64,000 bases of DNA from CAVQFB01 sp963711675. GTDB lineage: Bacteria > Acidobacteriota > Terriglobia > Terriglobales > Acidobacteriaceae. The notes under the pieces are model-generated. The model did not search any database, was not told where the DNA came from, and saw only the letters and a program-made list of their open reading frames with translations. The stretch lies in contig CAVQFB010000016.1 in assembly GCA_963711675.1 (NCBI GenBank), positions 62,001 to 126,000 on the forward strand. The letters run 5' to 3'. How positions within the stretch are numbered: the first letter of the stretch is position 1; every line of letters begins with the position of its first letter. The position numbers and the translations under genes were made by a program. Of this stretch, positions 16,834 through 27,210 are shown piece by piece.

Positions 16834-17574
16834 ATGTCACTTCCCAATCTCAGCCCCGAACCCGAACAGCTTAGGGCCTCTGCGGAACTAGTCCCCGCGC
16901 CGCCTCGCATGCCGAGCCTGCTGCCCCCGCCGAGTTTTTACTATCCGCTCTGGCGCTCGCTGCTGACGAACTTCCGCGACCGGTTTGTCCCTGAGAATCT
17001 TCCGCCATTGCGGCTCACGTCGCGACCCGTCGACGTCGGCATGCTTATGGGTGACCGCTTGAGCCTGCCCTGGTTCCGGACGATCTTCACCAATGTGGGA
17101 GACGTGATTACTCCGGAAACGCTGCCGCCGCTGGAACTCGAATCCCGGCCCCTCGATGTCGGCGAATTGATTAGCGACCAGATGAGCCACCTGTGGTGGA
17201 CATCACTGATTCGCAGCCTGGCCGACAGAATCGCTCCTGAGCGGTTGCCTGCTCTGGAACTGACGTCCGCCCCGGTCAATCCCGGACTTGCCGACGACAT
17301 CATGGTCCTTCCACGCTGGTCTTCGCTCATCAGCGGGCCCAGACTACCGCTCGGTGAAAAACCCAAGCCCACATTCCTTCCGCCTCCGGTTGCTCCGCCC
17401 AGGGTTGTGCAGGAACTTCCCGAGACGGCGCACGACGTAGTTGATCCCACGCACGTTCACGCCACTCGCCTGAAGGTTCGCCTCTCGCGTTCGCGCATTC
17501 GAGAAATGGTCTTGATCTCGGTAGCCATACTCGAGGCGGTCTATCTGGTCGTGTCCTACCTCGGAATCGCCTGA
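16834..17574 (+). CDS. Tail-anchored protein with three 40-residue repeats
   Basis: 246 residues, not in a named family I can identify. Residues ~38-158 consist of three tandem modules with tryptophans at 40, 80 and 121. Each reads roughly W-x-S-L/I-x-x-N/S-x-x-D-x-x-x-P-E-x-L-P-P-L-x-L-x-S-R-P-V/L-D-V-G. A fourth half module follows (PRWSSLISG). A proline-rich linker leads to a C-terminal membrane segment (~225-244, VLISVAILEAVYLVVSYLG), so the bulk faces the cytoplasm. Single copies of this module occur, to my recollection, near the N-terminus of acidobacterial TonB-like proteins. Alone in its orientation between the ABC-F gene and a minus-strand phosphatase. Confidence 0.75.
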   Translation: MSLPNLSPEPEQLRASAELVPAPPRMPSLLPPPSFYYPLWRSLLTNFRDRFVPENLPPLRLTSRPVDVGMLMGDRLSLPWFRTIFTNVGDVITPETLPPLELESRPLDVGELISDQMSHLWWTSLIRSLADRIAPERLPALELTSAPVNPGLADDIMVLPRWSSLISGPRLPLGEKPKPTFLPPPVAPPRVVQELPETAHDVVDPTHVHATRLKVRLSRSRIREMVLISVAILEAVYLVVSYLGIA

Positions 17575-17625
17575 TCGAAGGCTTTCTGCGCGCGCGGCAT
17601 ATCAAGGCGCTGTGTGATCGGGTCT

Positions 17626-18327
17626 CTAACGCTTCTTCCTGAAAATTGCGGCTTCGCAGGTCTCGAGATCACCCTCGAGCAGTTCGTCGATCACTTCCGC
17701 GACTCCCGCGCCGTGGGTTCCCCTCGTCACGATGTCTACATGTGCCTTTAGTTCAGGCAACGCGTTCCCAACTGCCACAGACAATCCGCAGATCTCCAGG
17801 AACGCGAGATCGTTTTCGCCGTCGCCAAACCCAATGACGTTCTCGGGGCGCACTCCAATTTCCCGTAGTGCTGCCTTGAGACCGCTCTCCTTGTCGACTC
17901 CTGAAGGCAGCACCATGACGGCGCCTTTGTTGAGGATGATCTGCAGATCAAGGCCGAGACGGTGGATTGTGCTGACAACGATTTCCCGATACTGCTCCCA
18001 GGTCGCCACGATCCCGCGGCCTAGTTGAAAAGGCACCCCTTGTTCTCGCAGCCCTGCCAAAAAGCGCTCCGGAGGCGGCTCGCAGAGCAACATCTCCTGA
18101 TCGGTTTCAGGCCGGTACAGCAGCGCTCCGTTTTCAACCACCACACGTTGAAAGAGCTCAAGCCTGGGAAAAATTGTTTTGAGTTCGGGAAGATGACGTC
18201 CTGTCACCAGCACAAGCTTTCGGCCGGACGCCAGCGCTCGCTCCAGAGATGCCAGGGTGGCCTCGTCGACCTTTCCTTGCGACGCGATCGTCCCATCGTA
18301 GTCGGTGGCTAGTGCCAGATATTTCAT
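17626..18327 (-). CDS. HAD-IIB (Cof-like) phosphatase
   Basis: 233 residues from the ATG at 18327 (the frame opens at 18345). Motif I is LATDYDGTIASQG, followed by LVTGRHLPEL (motif II). The C-terminal part has the IIB pattern GVDKESGLKAALREIG and motif IV GFGDGENDLAFLEICGLSVAVGNA. These enzymes dephosphorylate sugar phosphates or related metabolites. The substrate is not evident. It lies just upstream (in transcription) of nothing on the same strand that reads through; its own upstream neighbour is the TPR gene at 18413, 85 bases apart on the same strand. Confidence 0.85.
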   Translation of the reverse strand: MKYLALATDYDGTIASQGKVDEATLASLERALASGRKLVLVTGRHLPELKTIFPRLELFQRVVVENGALLYRPETDQEMLLCEPPPERFLAGLREQGVPFQLGRGIVATWEQYREIVVSTIHRLGLDLQIILNKGAVMVLPSGVDKESGLKAALREIGVRPENVIGFGDGENDLAFLEICGLSVAVGNALPELKAHVDIVTRGTHGAGVAEVIDELLEGDLETCEAAIFRKKR

Positions 18328-18412
18328 CGTAGCCTTGAATTCCAAGGTAACACGACGAATGCGGCTGGAGCTTTTTCGCGTCGGAGTTGCGGGCGAAAAA
18401 CTCGCGCCGATC

Positions 18413-19699
18413 CTACTGCGGCTCCTGCCTGAGCTCCGGGCTCGGCACGCTCTCCGTGTCCAATTCCTGCTGCCGTTTGGCCCGGCTGGTATTGAGGATG
18501 CGGGTGGCGTTATCCAGCTCCGCCTGCCCTTCCTGCTTGCGGCCTAAACGCAACATCACCTGCCCGCGCAGAAAATGCACGTTATAGCTATTGGGATCAA
18601 TCTTGCTGGCCGCATCCAGTTCCGTCAGCGCTTCCTTGTACTTTCCCTGACGCTGGTAGATCTTTGCCAGCCCGAGGCGGGAAGTCAGAAGTTGAGGATC
18701 GATCCGCAGCGCGCGCCGATAATTCTGCTCCGCCTCCGCGTTCTTTTGCTGCATTGAAAAAAGCGAGCCCAACTCGTCGTAGTCGAAGGCTACGTCATTT
18801 TCCACTGCTGCGTCCTTCTGGAATTCCGCCTGGGCACGCTCGTAATCCTGCTTGTGCTTGTAGGCCAGACCAAGATTGAAATGAACAAAAGGCAGCTTGG
18901 GATCTCCCTGTGCCGCAGCTTCCAGCTCGGTTACCGCCTTGTCGTATTCCTGACGGTTCAGGTGAGCCTTGCCCATAAGCAGGTGGAACTCCGGAGAATC
19001 CTGGCCCACTTCCACCAGTCTGCCCAAAGCGCGATCTTCCAGTTCGTGCTGATCAGCCTTACCTGCAGCAATACCGAGGACATAAAGGTAGTTCAGCTGG
19101 CTCGATTCCTGCGCCCACAGCGGTTCCAGCGTCGTGGTTGCGTCTGCCCACCGCTCATTGAAGAAGTAGCAGAGCCCCAGCAGATGGCGTGCCTGCAGCG
19201 AATCCGGCTGATCGCGGACTACCGATTCGAAGGGAGCGATCGCCGAGTTGAACATATTCTGCCGGTAGTAAACCAACCCAATGTTCAACCTGATCCCGGC
19301 CACCTTCGGCGCCAGCCGCTCGGCCTTGTGTAACATCTCGAGAGCCTGGTTCCATTGCTTGCGCCGCATATGGATCACGCCGAGATTCGCGTAGGCTCCG
19401 GCTACCTTGTCATCGATGGCTACTACCTGCCGGAAACAGCGCTCGGCCTCGTCCAGATCGCCTCTGCGCAGCGCATTTTCCCCGCGCAGAAAAATCTCTT
19501 GCGGATCAGTTTTGGATTGCTGACTGTTTCTCGGCGGGACTGATGTCTGCAAGGCTGCGAACAATTTGGAAGCCGCCGGATCAAGGCGCCCCGCACTTTG
19601 TCCTATCGCTTTTGAAGGTGGAAAAGACGCCAGCACAAGCGTCAAAAGAAGGGAACTGGCCGACACATGCGTCGCCGCTCGGCTTGACACTCGTTTCAC
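18413..19699 (-). CDS. Secreted TPR-repeat protein
   Basis: 428 residues with an N-terminal signal-like segment (ASSLLLTLVLASFPPSKAIG). About nine tetratricopeptide repeats follow, from ~residue 70 (AERCFRQVVAIDDKVAGAYANLGVIH) to ~395 (AASKIDPNSYNVHFLRGQVML). TPR proteins are scaffolds; in Acidobacteriota such periplasmic forms are numerous and rarely characterised. It is transcribed away from the LacI gene, possibly together with the HAD phosphatase 85 bases downstream. Confidence 0.82.
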   Translation of the reverse strand: MKRVSSRAATHVSASSLLLTLVLASFPPSKAIGQSAGRLDPAASKLFAALQTSVPPRNSQQSKTDPQEIFLRGENALRRGDLDEAERCFRQVVAIDDKVAGAYANLGVIHMRRKQWNQALEMLHKAERLAPKVAGIRLNIGLVYYRQNMFNSAIAPFESVVRDQPDSLQARHLLGLCYFFNERWADATTTLEPLWAQESSQLNYLYVLGIAAGKADQHELEDRALGRLVEVGQDSPEFHLLMGKAHLNRQEYDKAVTELEAAAQGDPKLPFVHFNLGLAYKHKQDYERAQAEFQKDAAVENDVAFDYDELGSLFSMQQKNAEAEQNYRRALRIDPQLLTSRLGLAKIYQRQGKYKEALTELDAASKIDPNSYNVHFLRGQVMLRLGRKQEGQAELDNATRILNTSRAKRQQELDTESVPSPELRQEPQ

Positions 19700-19856
19700 T
19701 CTCCTGTAGTGTCCGCCAGCATCGGCTCTAATTCAAGGGCTGGAATTTTTTTGCGAATAACGCAACACTCGTGATTCAACGGTAGCCTGTTTCTCGGGAG
19801 AGCTGCGGGCTCAGGAAAAATCTTCTGTCGTGACGCGTTCAAGTCTCAAGAGTTCA

Positions 19857-20903
19857 ATGATCACTATCCGCGACGTGGCCAAGGAAAGCGGTTTTTCCTC
19901 GACCACCGTATCTATCGTTCTCAACAACGCTCCGCTATCGCGCTACATTCCGGCTGCGACCAAGAAACGCATTGAGCGCGCCGCCAAGAAACTTGGCTAC
20001 CGTCCCAACCTGTTTGCGCGTTCCCTGCGCAGCAAGCGCAGTCACACCGTCGGGGTCATGGTATTCGACATGACCGACCCTTTTTGCACCATGATTTTGC
20101 GGGGGATCGAAAACTCCCTCTACCAATCCTCTTACCTCCCCATCCTCACCGATGTGCATAACGAAAGCGCCCGCTTTGAGCGTTACCTCGAAATGTTGCT
20201 CGACCGCCGCATCGAGGGCCTCATCGTAGTCGCTAACTGGCTCTTCCTCGACATCAACCTGCTGGCGGACCTTGAGAAGAGCAGCATCCCCACTGCTGTA
20301 ATCGGGTGCGAACTCAAGACGGATTCCATCAGTTCGGTCATCGTCGACAACGAGATGGGCGGCTATCTTGCCATGGAGCATCTGCAGTCTCTTGGCCACC
20401 GTAAGATCGCCATTATCCGTGGGCCCAAAACGCTCGGCGACAGTGCGCCCCGCTGGAAGGGGGTCAAGTCCGTAGCCCAGGCCAAGGGCCTCGATCTCGA
20501 TCCCGCGCTGACCGTCGACCTTCCGGAATCGAGACACCCGATTTCATCTTTTGAAGATGGCTACAAATTAACGGAGGAATTGATCCGGAGAAAGCGTCCT
20601 TTCACTGCATTGATGGCATTTGACGATCTGGCCGCCTTTGGAGCCATACGTGCATTACATGAAGCCGGGATTCGGGTGCCGGAGGAGTGCTCCGTCATCG
20701 GTTTCGACGACGTAGCGCCGTCGGCTTTGTGTACCCCCTCCCTGACGACGGTCTGCCAACCCATGGAAACCATGGGCACGATGTCGGTGAGCATCATCGT
20801 GGAAGGGATGAACGCGGTCCTCGAGAAAAAGGAATCCAGCGTCGTCCATCGCAAGGTTGCGCCCGAACTGGTCGTACGGGAGTCTACCCGTACGATTCTT
20901 TAG
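19857..20903 (+). CDS. LacI-family transcriptional regulator
   Basis: 348 residues from the ATG at 19857 (a GTG at 19830 in frame is an alternative). The helix-turn-helix at the N-terminus reads ITIRDVAKESGFSSTTVSIVLNN, followed by the hinge helix GYRPNLFARSLRS. The core is a type-I periplasmic-binding-protein fold (VGVMVFDMTDPFC, GHRKIAIIRGP, CSVIGFDDVAPSALCTPSLTTV). It is followed 250 bases later by a TonB-dependent receptor on the same strand, which makes a sugar-uptake locus likely. An inverted repeat upstream of the receptor (20994-21011) is a possible operator. Confidence 0.9.
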   Translation: MITIRDVAKESGFSSTTVSIVLNNAPLSRYIPAATKKRIERAAKKLGYRPNLFARSLRSKRSHTVGVMVFDMTDPFCTMILRGIENSLYQSSYLPILTDVHNESARFERYLEMLLDRRIEGLIVVANWLFLDINLLADLEKSSIPTAVIGCELKTDSISSVIVDNEMGGYLAMEHLQSLGHRKIAIIRGPKTLGDSAPRWKGVKSVAQAKGLDLDPALTVDLPESRHPISSFEDGYKLTEELIRRKRPFTALMAFDDLAAFGAIRALHEAGIRVPEECSVIGFDDVAPSALCTPSLTTVCQPMETMGTMSVSIIVEGMNAVLEKKESSVVHRKVAPELVVRESTRTIL

Positions 20904-20993
20904 CCTGAAGAAAATCGCCACCGCACAGAACCCATGACCTTTTTGCTTGACAGCGAATGGAGCTTAATTCAATATTCATACGTTTTAATAAAA

Positions 20994-21011
20994 CCATTCA
21001 TCGTCGAATGG
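20994..21011. promoter_or_regulatory. Inverted repeat upstream of the TonB receptor, candidate LacI operator
   Basis: CCATTC (20994-20999) and GAATGG (21006-21011) form 6-base arms separated by 6 bases. A further CGAATGG copy is at 20954-20960, just after a TTGACA at 20947-20952. These repeats lie in the 249-base gap between the LacI gene and the receptor. Confidence 0.3.
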
Positions 21012-21152
21012 ACATGTTTACCAGTTAACTAACCGCGCCAATCGCCAGGTCGGCTTTCGCAGCTCATGCACTACGATTGGCACAATCGGGCAAGGAATCA
21101 TTTTCGGGATGTTAGCCGCTGATCTTCAAGACACGGGCGAAGGGAGTCGAAT

Positions 21153-24100
21153 ATGAAATTCCGTCTCGCGTTTTTGGCCGCTCTGCTCTCGGTTGTTTTT
21201 ATTCCAGCCGGTCTCCTCGCGCAGGACACGGCGTCACTCACCGGCACGGTTAAAGATCCGAGTGGCGCCTCCATTGCCAACGCTCAGGTCACAGTCTCGA
21301 GTCCCGATCGCGGCATCAATCGCGTGACCACGACCAACAGCGACGGCGAGTATTCGGTCGCTGCCCTGCCGCCCGGAAGCTACAACGTATCCATCGTGGG
21401 CTCTGGGTTCAAGAAGTATGAGGCCAAGGGAGTCATTCTCCGCGTCGCTCAGAAGGCTCGTATCGATGTGGCACTCGAGGTGGGCGCCACCACAACCGAA
21501 GTTACGGTCATGGGGACGAACGTGGCGCAGGTCGAGACTCAATCTTCTGAACTCGCCGGCACCGTTACCGGAAAGGAGATCACGCAGCTGCAGCTGAACG
21601 GCCGCAACTTCACCCAGCTCGTAACTCTGGCGCCGGGCGTCAGCAATCAAACCGGCCAGGATGAAGGCACGGTCGGCGTCTACGGCAACGTGGCCTACAG
21701 CATGAATGGTGGCCGCACCGAGTACAACAATTGGGAACTCGATGGCGGCGACAACATGGATAACGGCTCGAACACCACGCTGAACGTCTATCCCAGCCTG
21801 GAGTCGATTGCCGAATTCAAAGTCCTGACCTCGAACTACGGCGCGCAATACGGCCGCAACGGCTCGGGCACCGTCGAAGTGGAAACCAAGTCCGGCACCA
21901 GCAGCTTCCACGGCAATGCTTACGAGTTTGTGCGCAACGACGCCTTCAACGCGCGCAACTATTTCGAATCCACCGTGCCGGAGTACAAGAAGAACGACTA
22001 CGGCTACACCTTCGGCGGCCCGGTCTATATCCCCGGCGTTTACAACAAAGACAAGCAGAAAACTTTCTTCTTCTGGTCGCAGGAGTGGCGCAAGGATCGA
22101 GTGCCAGGGCAGGTGTTCAAAGCCAATGTGCCTTCGGCGTTGAACCGGACAGGAAATTTTTCGGACCTTTGTCCTGCGGCGACGGCACCGGTCGATACGA
22201 CGAATTTTCCGGATTGCCCTGTCAACCCGGGCTCGGGCAAGTACTACCCCAACAACACTGTTCCGCTCGATCCCAATGCGCAGTACCTGCTACCGCTCAT
22301 TCCCGCGCCGAATGCAGGGCAGTTCACTTATACCGCGTCCCCGATTCAACCCACGGACTGGCGGGAAGAGCTGATTCGCCTCGATCACAACCTGAACTCC
22401 AACAATCGGATTACGTTCCGCTACATTCACGATTCCTGGAACACGGTTACGCCGACGCCTCTCTGGACCAACATCGGCAACTTTCCCACGATCCAAACCA
22501 ACTTCAAAGGTCCCGGACTGGCCCTATTAACGCGTCTGACTTCGACCTTCTCGCCGACTTTGCTGAATGAATTTGTCTTCAGCTACACCACGGATCACAT
22601 CGTGCTCAATAATACCGGCGCCTGGCAGCGGCCCTCGGGCGCCACTTTTGGAGACCTGTTCGGGGGCAATGGTGGCGGCGTCATTCCCGGCATCAACCTG
22701 GTCGGCGGCACGGCCTACGGCAACTTCGGGCAAGACCCAGGTTACGTTCCTAATGGCCCCTACAACGCCAATCCCACCTACACCTACCGGGACAACCTCA
22801 ACAAGGTTTTGGGCAAGCACAACCTCCAGTTTGGTGCGTATTTTGTCGCGGCCCAAAAGAACGAGTTAGGCGGTGAGCTTTCAGAGGGTTCTATCCCGGG
22901 CTACATAACCTATAATCCGTCGCTGGCTACGACCACCACGGGCAACCCTTTCGCGGACCTTCTGGCGGGTTATATCTACAGCTTTGGACAGCAGGCCATC
23001 ACGTCAAGTACTACAACCGCTACAAGATTCTTGAACCCTACTTTCAGGACGATTGGCGCGTTACTGACAGGCTGACTTTGAACCTCGGTCTGCGTGCGAG
23101 CCTGTTTGGGACTTATCGCGAGAAGTACCACCAGGCCTTCAATTTCGATCCTGCGCACTACCAGCAAGGAGTAACGACGCTCAATCCGGATGGCAGCGTT
23201 AATAACCTGTACATGGCGAACGGCCTCCCCAATGGCATTGTGCAATGTGGTGTGACCGCGGGTGTGCCCGCCGGTTGCATGTCGGGGCATCTCTTCAATC
23301 CCGCGCCCCGCATCGGCTTTGCGTGGGATCCCTGGGGTAACGGCAAGACCGCGGTGCGAGGAGGATATGGTGTGTTCTTCGAGCATACAAATGGCAATGA
23401 GGCAAATACGGAATCCCTCGAGAACTCGCCTCCCCTGGCCACCACGGCTCAACAGCTCAACATCGTCGGATACAGCAACATTGGTCACGGCCAGGCTTCG
23501 CCAGTCAGCCCTCTTGGTGTAGTCGCGATTCCCACAAAAGCCATCTGGCCCTACGTTCAGCAGTGGCACTTTGACATTCAACACGAGGTCGCGCACAACA
23601 CCGTGGCCATGGTCTCTTATGTGGGCAGCAAGGGCACGCATCTCAGCCGGCTCAGCAACTACAACCAGCTTCAGCCATTGCCACTTTCGTTGAATCCCTA
23701 TAAGCCAGGCGAAGCTATGGGGACCGCAGAATGTACCGCTTGCGAATCCGACTACGCCAAGCGGCGTACCCATTACCGGTCAGGCGCTCGTGAACCTTGG
23801 CGTGGCGTGCGGTAACACTAATCCGGATACTCTGCGCCCGTACCTTGGTTATGCCAACATTACCCATTTGCAAGATGCGGCGTCCTCAACCTACAACGCC
23901 TTGCAAACCACGCTCCGCCGCAGCGTTGGCAACTTGCAGCTCAATCTGGCCTACACCTACAGCCACGCCATCGACGATGCTTCATCGCGGTTGGACTCCG
24001 GCTTTGTCGATGCCTTTAATCCGGCCCTCAACCGTGCCAGCTCGAATTTCGACGAGCGGCACACTCTAAGCTTCAGCTATGTTTGGGATATCCCGGTATT

Positions 24101-24659
24101 CAAGAGTGCCGGATTGACGAGAACACTGTTGGGCGACTGGCAGTATTCCGGCATTGCCACGTTCAGCACCGGGTTCCCCTTCAGCCTTGTGTTTCCGGGT
24201 GATAACGCGGGCGTGGGCAATGGCGTCAGCACAAGCGGAGCATGGCCCGATGTGGTCGGCAACCCGAACTCAGGGACGGTTCAGGTTCCTCTGACCGGAA
24301 GTCTGCAGGGCCTGGGACCTCTGCTTTACAACCCCAACGCATTCGCGGCTCCGCGCGGCTTGACCTTCGGCGATGCGGGCAGAAACTTTCTGCGGAATCC
24401 CAATCGGACGAACTTTGACATGTCGCTCTTCAAGCGCTTTGCCATCAAGGAGAAAGCCGCTTTCGAGTTCCGCGCCGAGGCGTACAACATTTTCAACCAC
24501 ACACAGTGGGGTTACATCTACGGCGATGCGGGATCCGGTGCCTACAACTCCGGTAACTTAACGTCGAATACTGAGACTTTTGGTCAGGATAGTTTCCTGC
24601 ACATCGCGACGGCTCACAACCCGCGCATACTGCAGCTTGGTCTGAAATTTATGTTCTAG
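21153..24659 (+). CDS. TonB-dependent receptor with N-terminal carboxypeptidase-like domain (two frameshifts)
   Basis: About 1,170 residues in three frames (21153-~22995, ~22995-23745, ~23745-24659). A signal peptide (MKFRLAFLAALLSVVF, LLAQD) is followed by a Cna-B/carboxypeptidase-regulatory domain (SLTGTVKDPSGASIANAQVTV) and the plug (LNGRNFTQLVTLAPGV; SIAEFKVLTSNYGAQYGRNGSG). The beta-barrel ends in LQLGLKFMF with the terminal aromatic typical of outer-membrane barrels. This oar-like class is greatly expanded in Acidobacteriota and imports oligosaccharides or other large substrates. At the first shift the next frame continues with YYNRYKILEPYFQDDW; at the second with ITGQALVNLGVACGNTNPD. 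Both are single-base changes. Confidence 0.85.
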
Positions 24660-24697
24660 ATTGTTTCTCCTCGCAGCTTGCGCAAGCAGGCCGGACG

Positions 24698-24731
24698 AAT
24701 CCCGACCCGAACCTGGGCCGGGATTTTTCTT
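24698..24731 (+). terminator. Intrinsic terminator after the TonB receptor
   Basis: AATCCCG (24698-24704) pairs with CGGGATT (24719-24725), followed by TTTCTTG. It also faces the end of the convergent minus-strand oxidoreductase gene (stop at 24749). Confidence 0.75.
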
Positions 24732-24748
24732 GCGCCATTCAGTCGACT

Positions 24749-25891
24749 TTATTCCACCGCAACCCACCGCCGCTCGATCGCGCTCTTGAGAATCACGTCG
24801 CAAAGGACCATCTCGTGATGGCCCGTCTCAAACGTGGGAAATGTACGGGGCGCATCCGGGTCTCCAGCCTGTATGTAGGCATAAAAATCCTTGAAAAGCT
24901 GCACGAACGTGTCGGGATAACCTTCGGTGTGTCCGCCCGGATAGGCCGCGTACCCGCGCGCTTCCGGACTCATGAGCGCCGGATCCTTGATCAGGCTTTG
25001 ATTCGCTTGTTTCCGTTTTCCAATCCAGAGGATATTGGGATCCTCGGCATTCCATGCCAGAGAGCCTTCCGATCCGTCAACTTCAAACCATAATCTTGCT
25101 TTTCGTCCCGCGCTGACCTGCGAGACCGTCATCACGCCACGCAAGTTGCCCTCGAAGTGAAGCAAGATCGATGCGTAGTCGTCGGTGCTGATGTTCACTT
25201 CATCGAACTCGCCGCTGCTCGCTTGCTGAAAAGTTTCCACCCGTCCGCGAGGACGCTTGCGAACCGGCACGACCGTGGCTAGATCGGCGCAGAGTTCGGT
25301 CACCTTGCGGCCGGTGATCCACATCGCCAGATCCAGCCAATGGGTTCCGATATCGGAAACCGCACGTAACTCTCCGCCTAAATGCGGCTCCAGGCGCCAG
25401 TTCCAATCGGTAGGGAAGAGGAGCCAGTCCTGCAGGAACCCGCCATACACCAGTCGCGGTTCGCCAATCGCTCCGCTTGCGATTACGCTTCGCGCCTGCT
25501 GGCAGAGCGGGTAATACCGGAGGTTATAGCTCACTCCGCCGACTCGCTTGTGTTTCCGCTCCAGCTCCACTAACTGCTGGCTCTCCTTGGTGTTCATGGC
25601 CAGCGGCTTCTCGCACATCACGCTCTTGCCGGAGCCCAGAAGCAGGCCCGCCTGCTGAAAGTGGACGTGATTCGGGGTGCAGATATGCACCACGTCCACA
25701 GATCGGTCTGCCGCCAGCTCCTCGAGCGATGTGTAGCCCCGCTCCAGACCCAGCGCATGGGCGGTGTCGAGCGTTCTCTCGGCAGAGCTGCCGAGCATTC
25801 CTTGCACCTTGATTCCCAGCCTTCGCAGCGCTTCCAGATGAGCCCGGCCCACAAAGCCGAGTCCGATCACCGCCGCCCGCAGCTTCTCCAT
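24749..25891 (-). CDS. Gfo/Idh/MocA-family oxidoreductase
   Basis: 380 residues. The N-terminal Rossmann fold begins AVIGLGFVGRAHLEALRRLG; VVHICTPNHVH and CEKPLAMNTKES (the EKP motif) follow, and a C-terminal alpha/beta domain carries ISDIGTHWLDLAMWI with the conserved Asp and His. These NAD(P)-dependent enzymes oxidise or isomerise sugars and cyclitols. The length and GGHTEGYPDTFVQLFKDFY stretch resemble inositol- or sugar-dehydrogenase-like members. It is the last gene of a minus-strand series (ilvE, metB-like, this), 95 bases after the trans-sulfuration enzyme, so cotranscription is possible. Confidence 0.87.
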   Translation of the reverse strand: MEKLRAAVIGLGFVGRAHLEALRRLGIKVQGMLGSSAERTLDTAHALGLERGYTSLEELAADRSVDVVHICTPNHVHFQQAGLLLGSGKSVMCEKPLAMNTKESQQLVELERKHKRVGGVSYNLRYYPLCQQARSVIASGAIGEPRLVYGGFLQDWLLFPTDWNWRLEPHLGGELRAVSDIGTHWLDLAMWITGRKVTELCADLATVVPVRKRPRGRVETFQQASSGEFDEVNISTDDYASILLHFEGNLRGVMTVSQVSAGRKARLWFEVDGSEGSLAWNAEDPNILWIGKRKQANQSLIKDPALMSPEARGYAAYPGGHTEGYPDTFVQLFKDFYAYIQAGDPDAPRTFPTFETGHHEMVLCDVILKSAIERRWVAVE

Positions 25892-25986
25892 CGGTCACCT
25901 CAGAGTGAGATTGTTAGCGTGAGAGTGTACACGAGCAGCGAAGACTGAAAATGCAAATTGCAGATTTGTTCAGCGCCGATAAATTT

Positions 25987-27198
25987 TCAATGCCGGGCGC
26001 CGACTTCGGCACGCTCCTGCGACGGCCGTACTGCCTTCAACCCTTGTTCGAGGTCCGCGATCAGGTCGTCCGCATTCTCGATCCCTACCGACAACCTGAT
26101 CATCTGTTCGGTCACACCCATCTTGCGTCTTTCCTCTGTCGAGATCATCGCGTGCGACGTGAGTACAGGGATTGTCACCAGCGAATCTACTCCACCTAGA
26201 CTTGGAGCCAGGGTAAACAATCGCAACGCCTCGGTCACGTGACGGGCGTCGTCACCAGTGCCTTCCACTTCAAAGCTCAGCACCCCACCGCCGCCGGACA
26301 TCTGCTGCATGGCCAATGCTCGCTGCGGGTGGCCCTCCAGAAAAGGATAGTGCACTCGCCTCACGTTCTCGTGACCCGCCAGGAACTTCGCGATTCTCAA
26401 AGCATTTTCGTTCTGCCGGTGGACCCGTACCGCCAGCGTTTTGATTCCCCGCAGCAACAGGAACGCAGCGTGCGGATCCATGCAGCACCCAAGCGTAGTG
26501 CGGGTTTCGTGGATCTTATCGATCAGGTCACGCCGCCCAGCCACGACACCGCAGATCAGATCGGAGTGTCCGCCAAAATATTTCGTTCCCGAATGCATCA
26601 CCAGGTCGATCCCCAGCTCCACGGGCCGCTGGTTGATCGGCGTGCCAAACGTTCCGTCTATGACGGTGATCAGGTTGTGTTCCTTCGCCAGCGCCGCCAC
26701 TTTTTTTAGGTCCACCACACGCAGCGTAGGATTCGTCGGCGACTCCAGATGAATGAGCTTAGTATTGGGTCGAATGGCGTGGGCGTGCTGATCGTATTCC
26801 GTGGTGTCGACAAAAGTTGTTTCGACACCCAGCTTCGGCAGCCACTGGCTGAGGAATTTTGTCACGCCACCGTAGATATCCCGCTGGGCCACGATGTGAT
26901 CGCCGCTCTTCACCAGCGAGAGGATCGCAGTGGTGATCGCCGCCATCCCCGACGAAAAAAGCAGCGCTGCATCCGCACCTTCTAGTTTCGCGATCGAGGT
27001 TTCGGCTGCCGTATGGGTCGGATTGCCGTACCGCGTGTAAAACATATCAGTGTGCGTCGCCCGCAATTGTTGGTCGTTGTCCGTCACTTCAAACGTCGAG
27101 GTCTGGTAGATCGGAGTGGTCAGCGGCCCGTTTTTCTTGTGGAGATCCGCGCCTCCGCGAACCGCTTCCGTTTCCTGGCGATACTCGTGACGTTTCAT
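25987..27198 (-). CDS. Trans-sulfuration enzyme (cystathionine gamma-synthase/lyase type)
   Basis: 403 residues, Cys/Met-metabolism PLP family. Motifs: PIYQTSTFEV, YTRYGNPT, the aspartate of VIDGTFGTP, the PLP lysine in DLVMHSGTKYFGGHSDLICG, and GCCMDPHAAFLLLRGIKTL. Synthase, gamma-lyase and methionine gamma-lyase members share these, and I cannot separate them by eye. Given aspartate kinase in the same window a role in methionine supply is plausible (metB-like). Only 12 bases separate it from ilvE upstream, so the two form an operon. Confidence 0.87.
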   Translation of the reverse strand: MKRHEYRQETEAVRGGADLHKKNGPLTTPIYQTSTFEVTDNDQQLRATHTDMFYTRYGNPTHTAAETSIAKLEGADAALLFSSGMAAITTAILSLVKSGDHIVAQRDIYGGVTKFLSQWLPKLGVETTFVDTTEYDQHAHAIRPNTKLIHLESPTNPTLRVVDLKKVAALAKEHNLITVIDGTFGTPINQRPVELGIDLVMHSGTKYFGGHSDLICGVVAGRRDLIDKIHETRTTLGCCMDPHAAFLLLRGIKTLAVRVHRQNENALRIAKFLAGHENVRRVHYPFLEGHPQRALAMQQMSGGGGVLSFEVEGTGDDARHVTEALRLFTLAPSLGGVDSLVTIPVLTSHAMISTEERRKMGVTEQMIRLSVGIENADDLIADLEQGLKAVRPSQERAEVGARH

Positions 27199-27210
27199 AG
27201 GAACTCCTTA

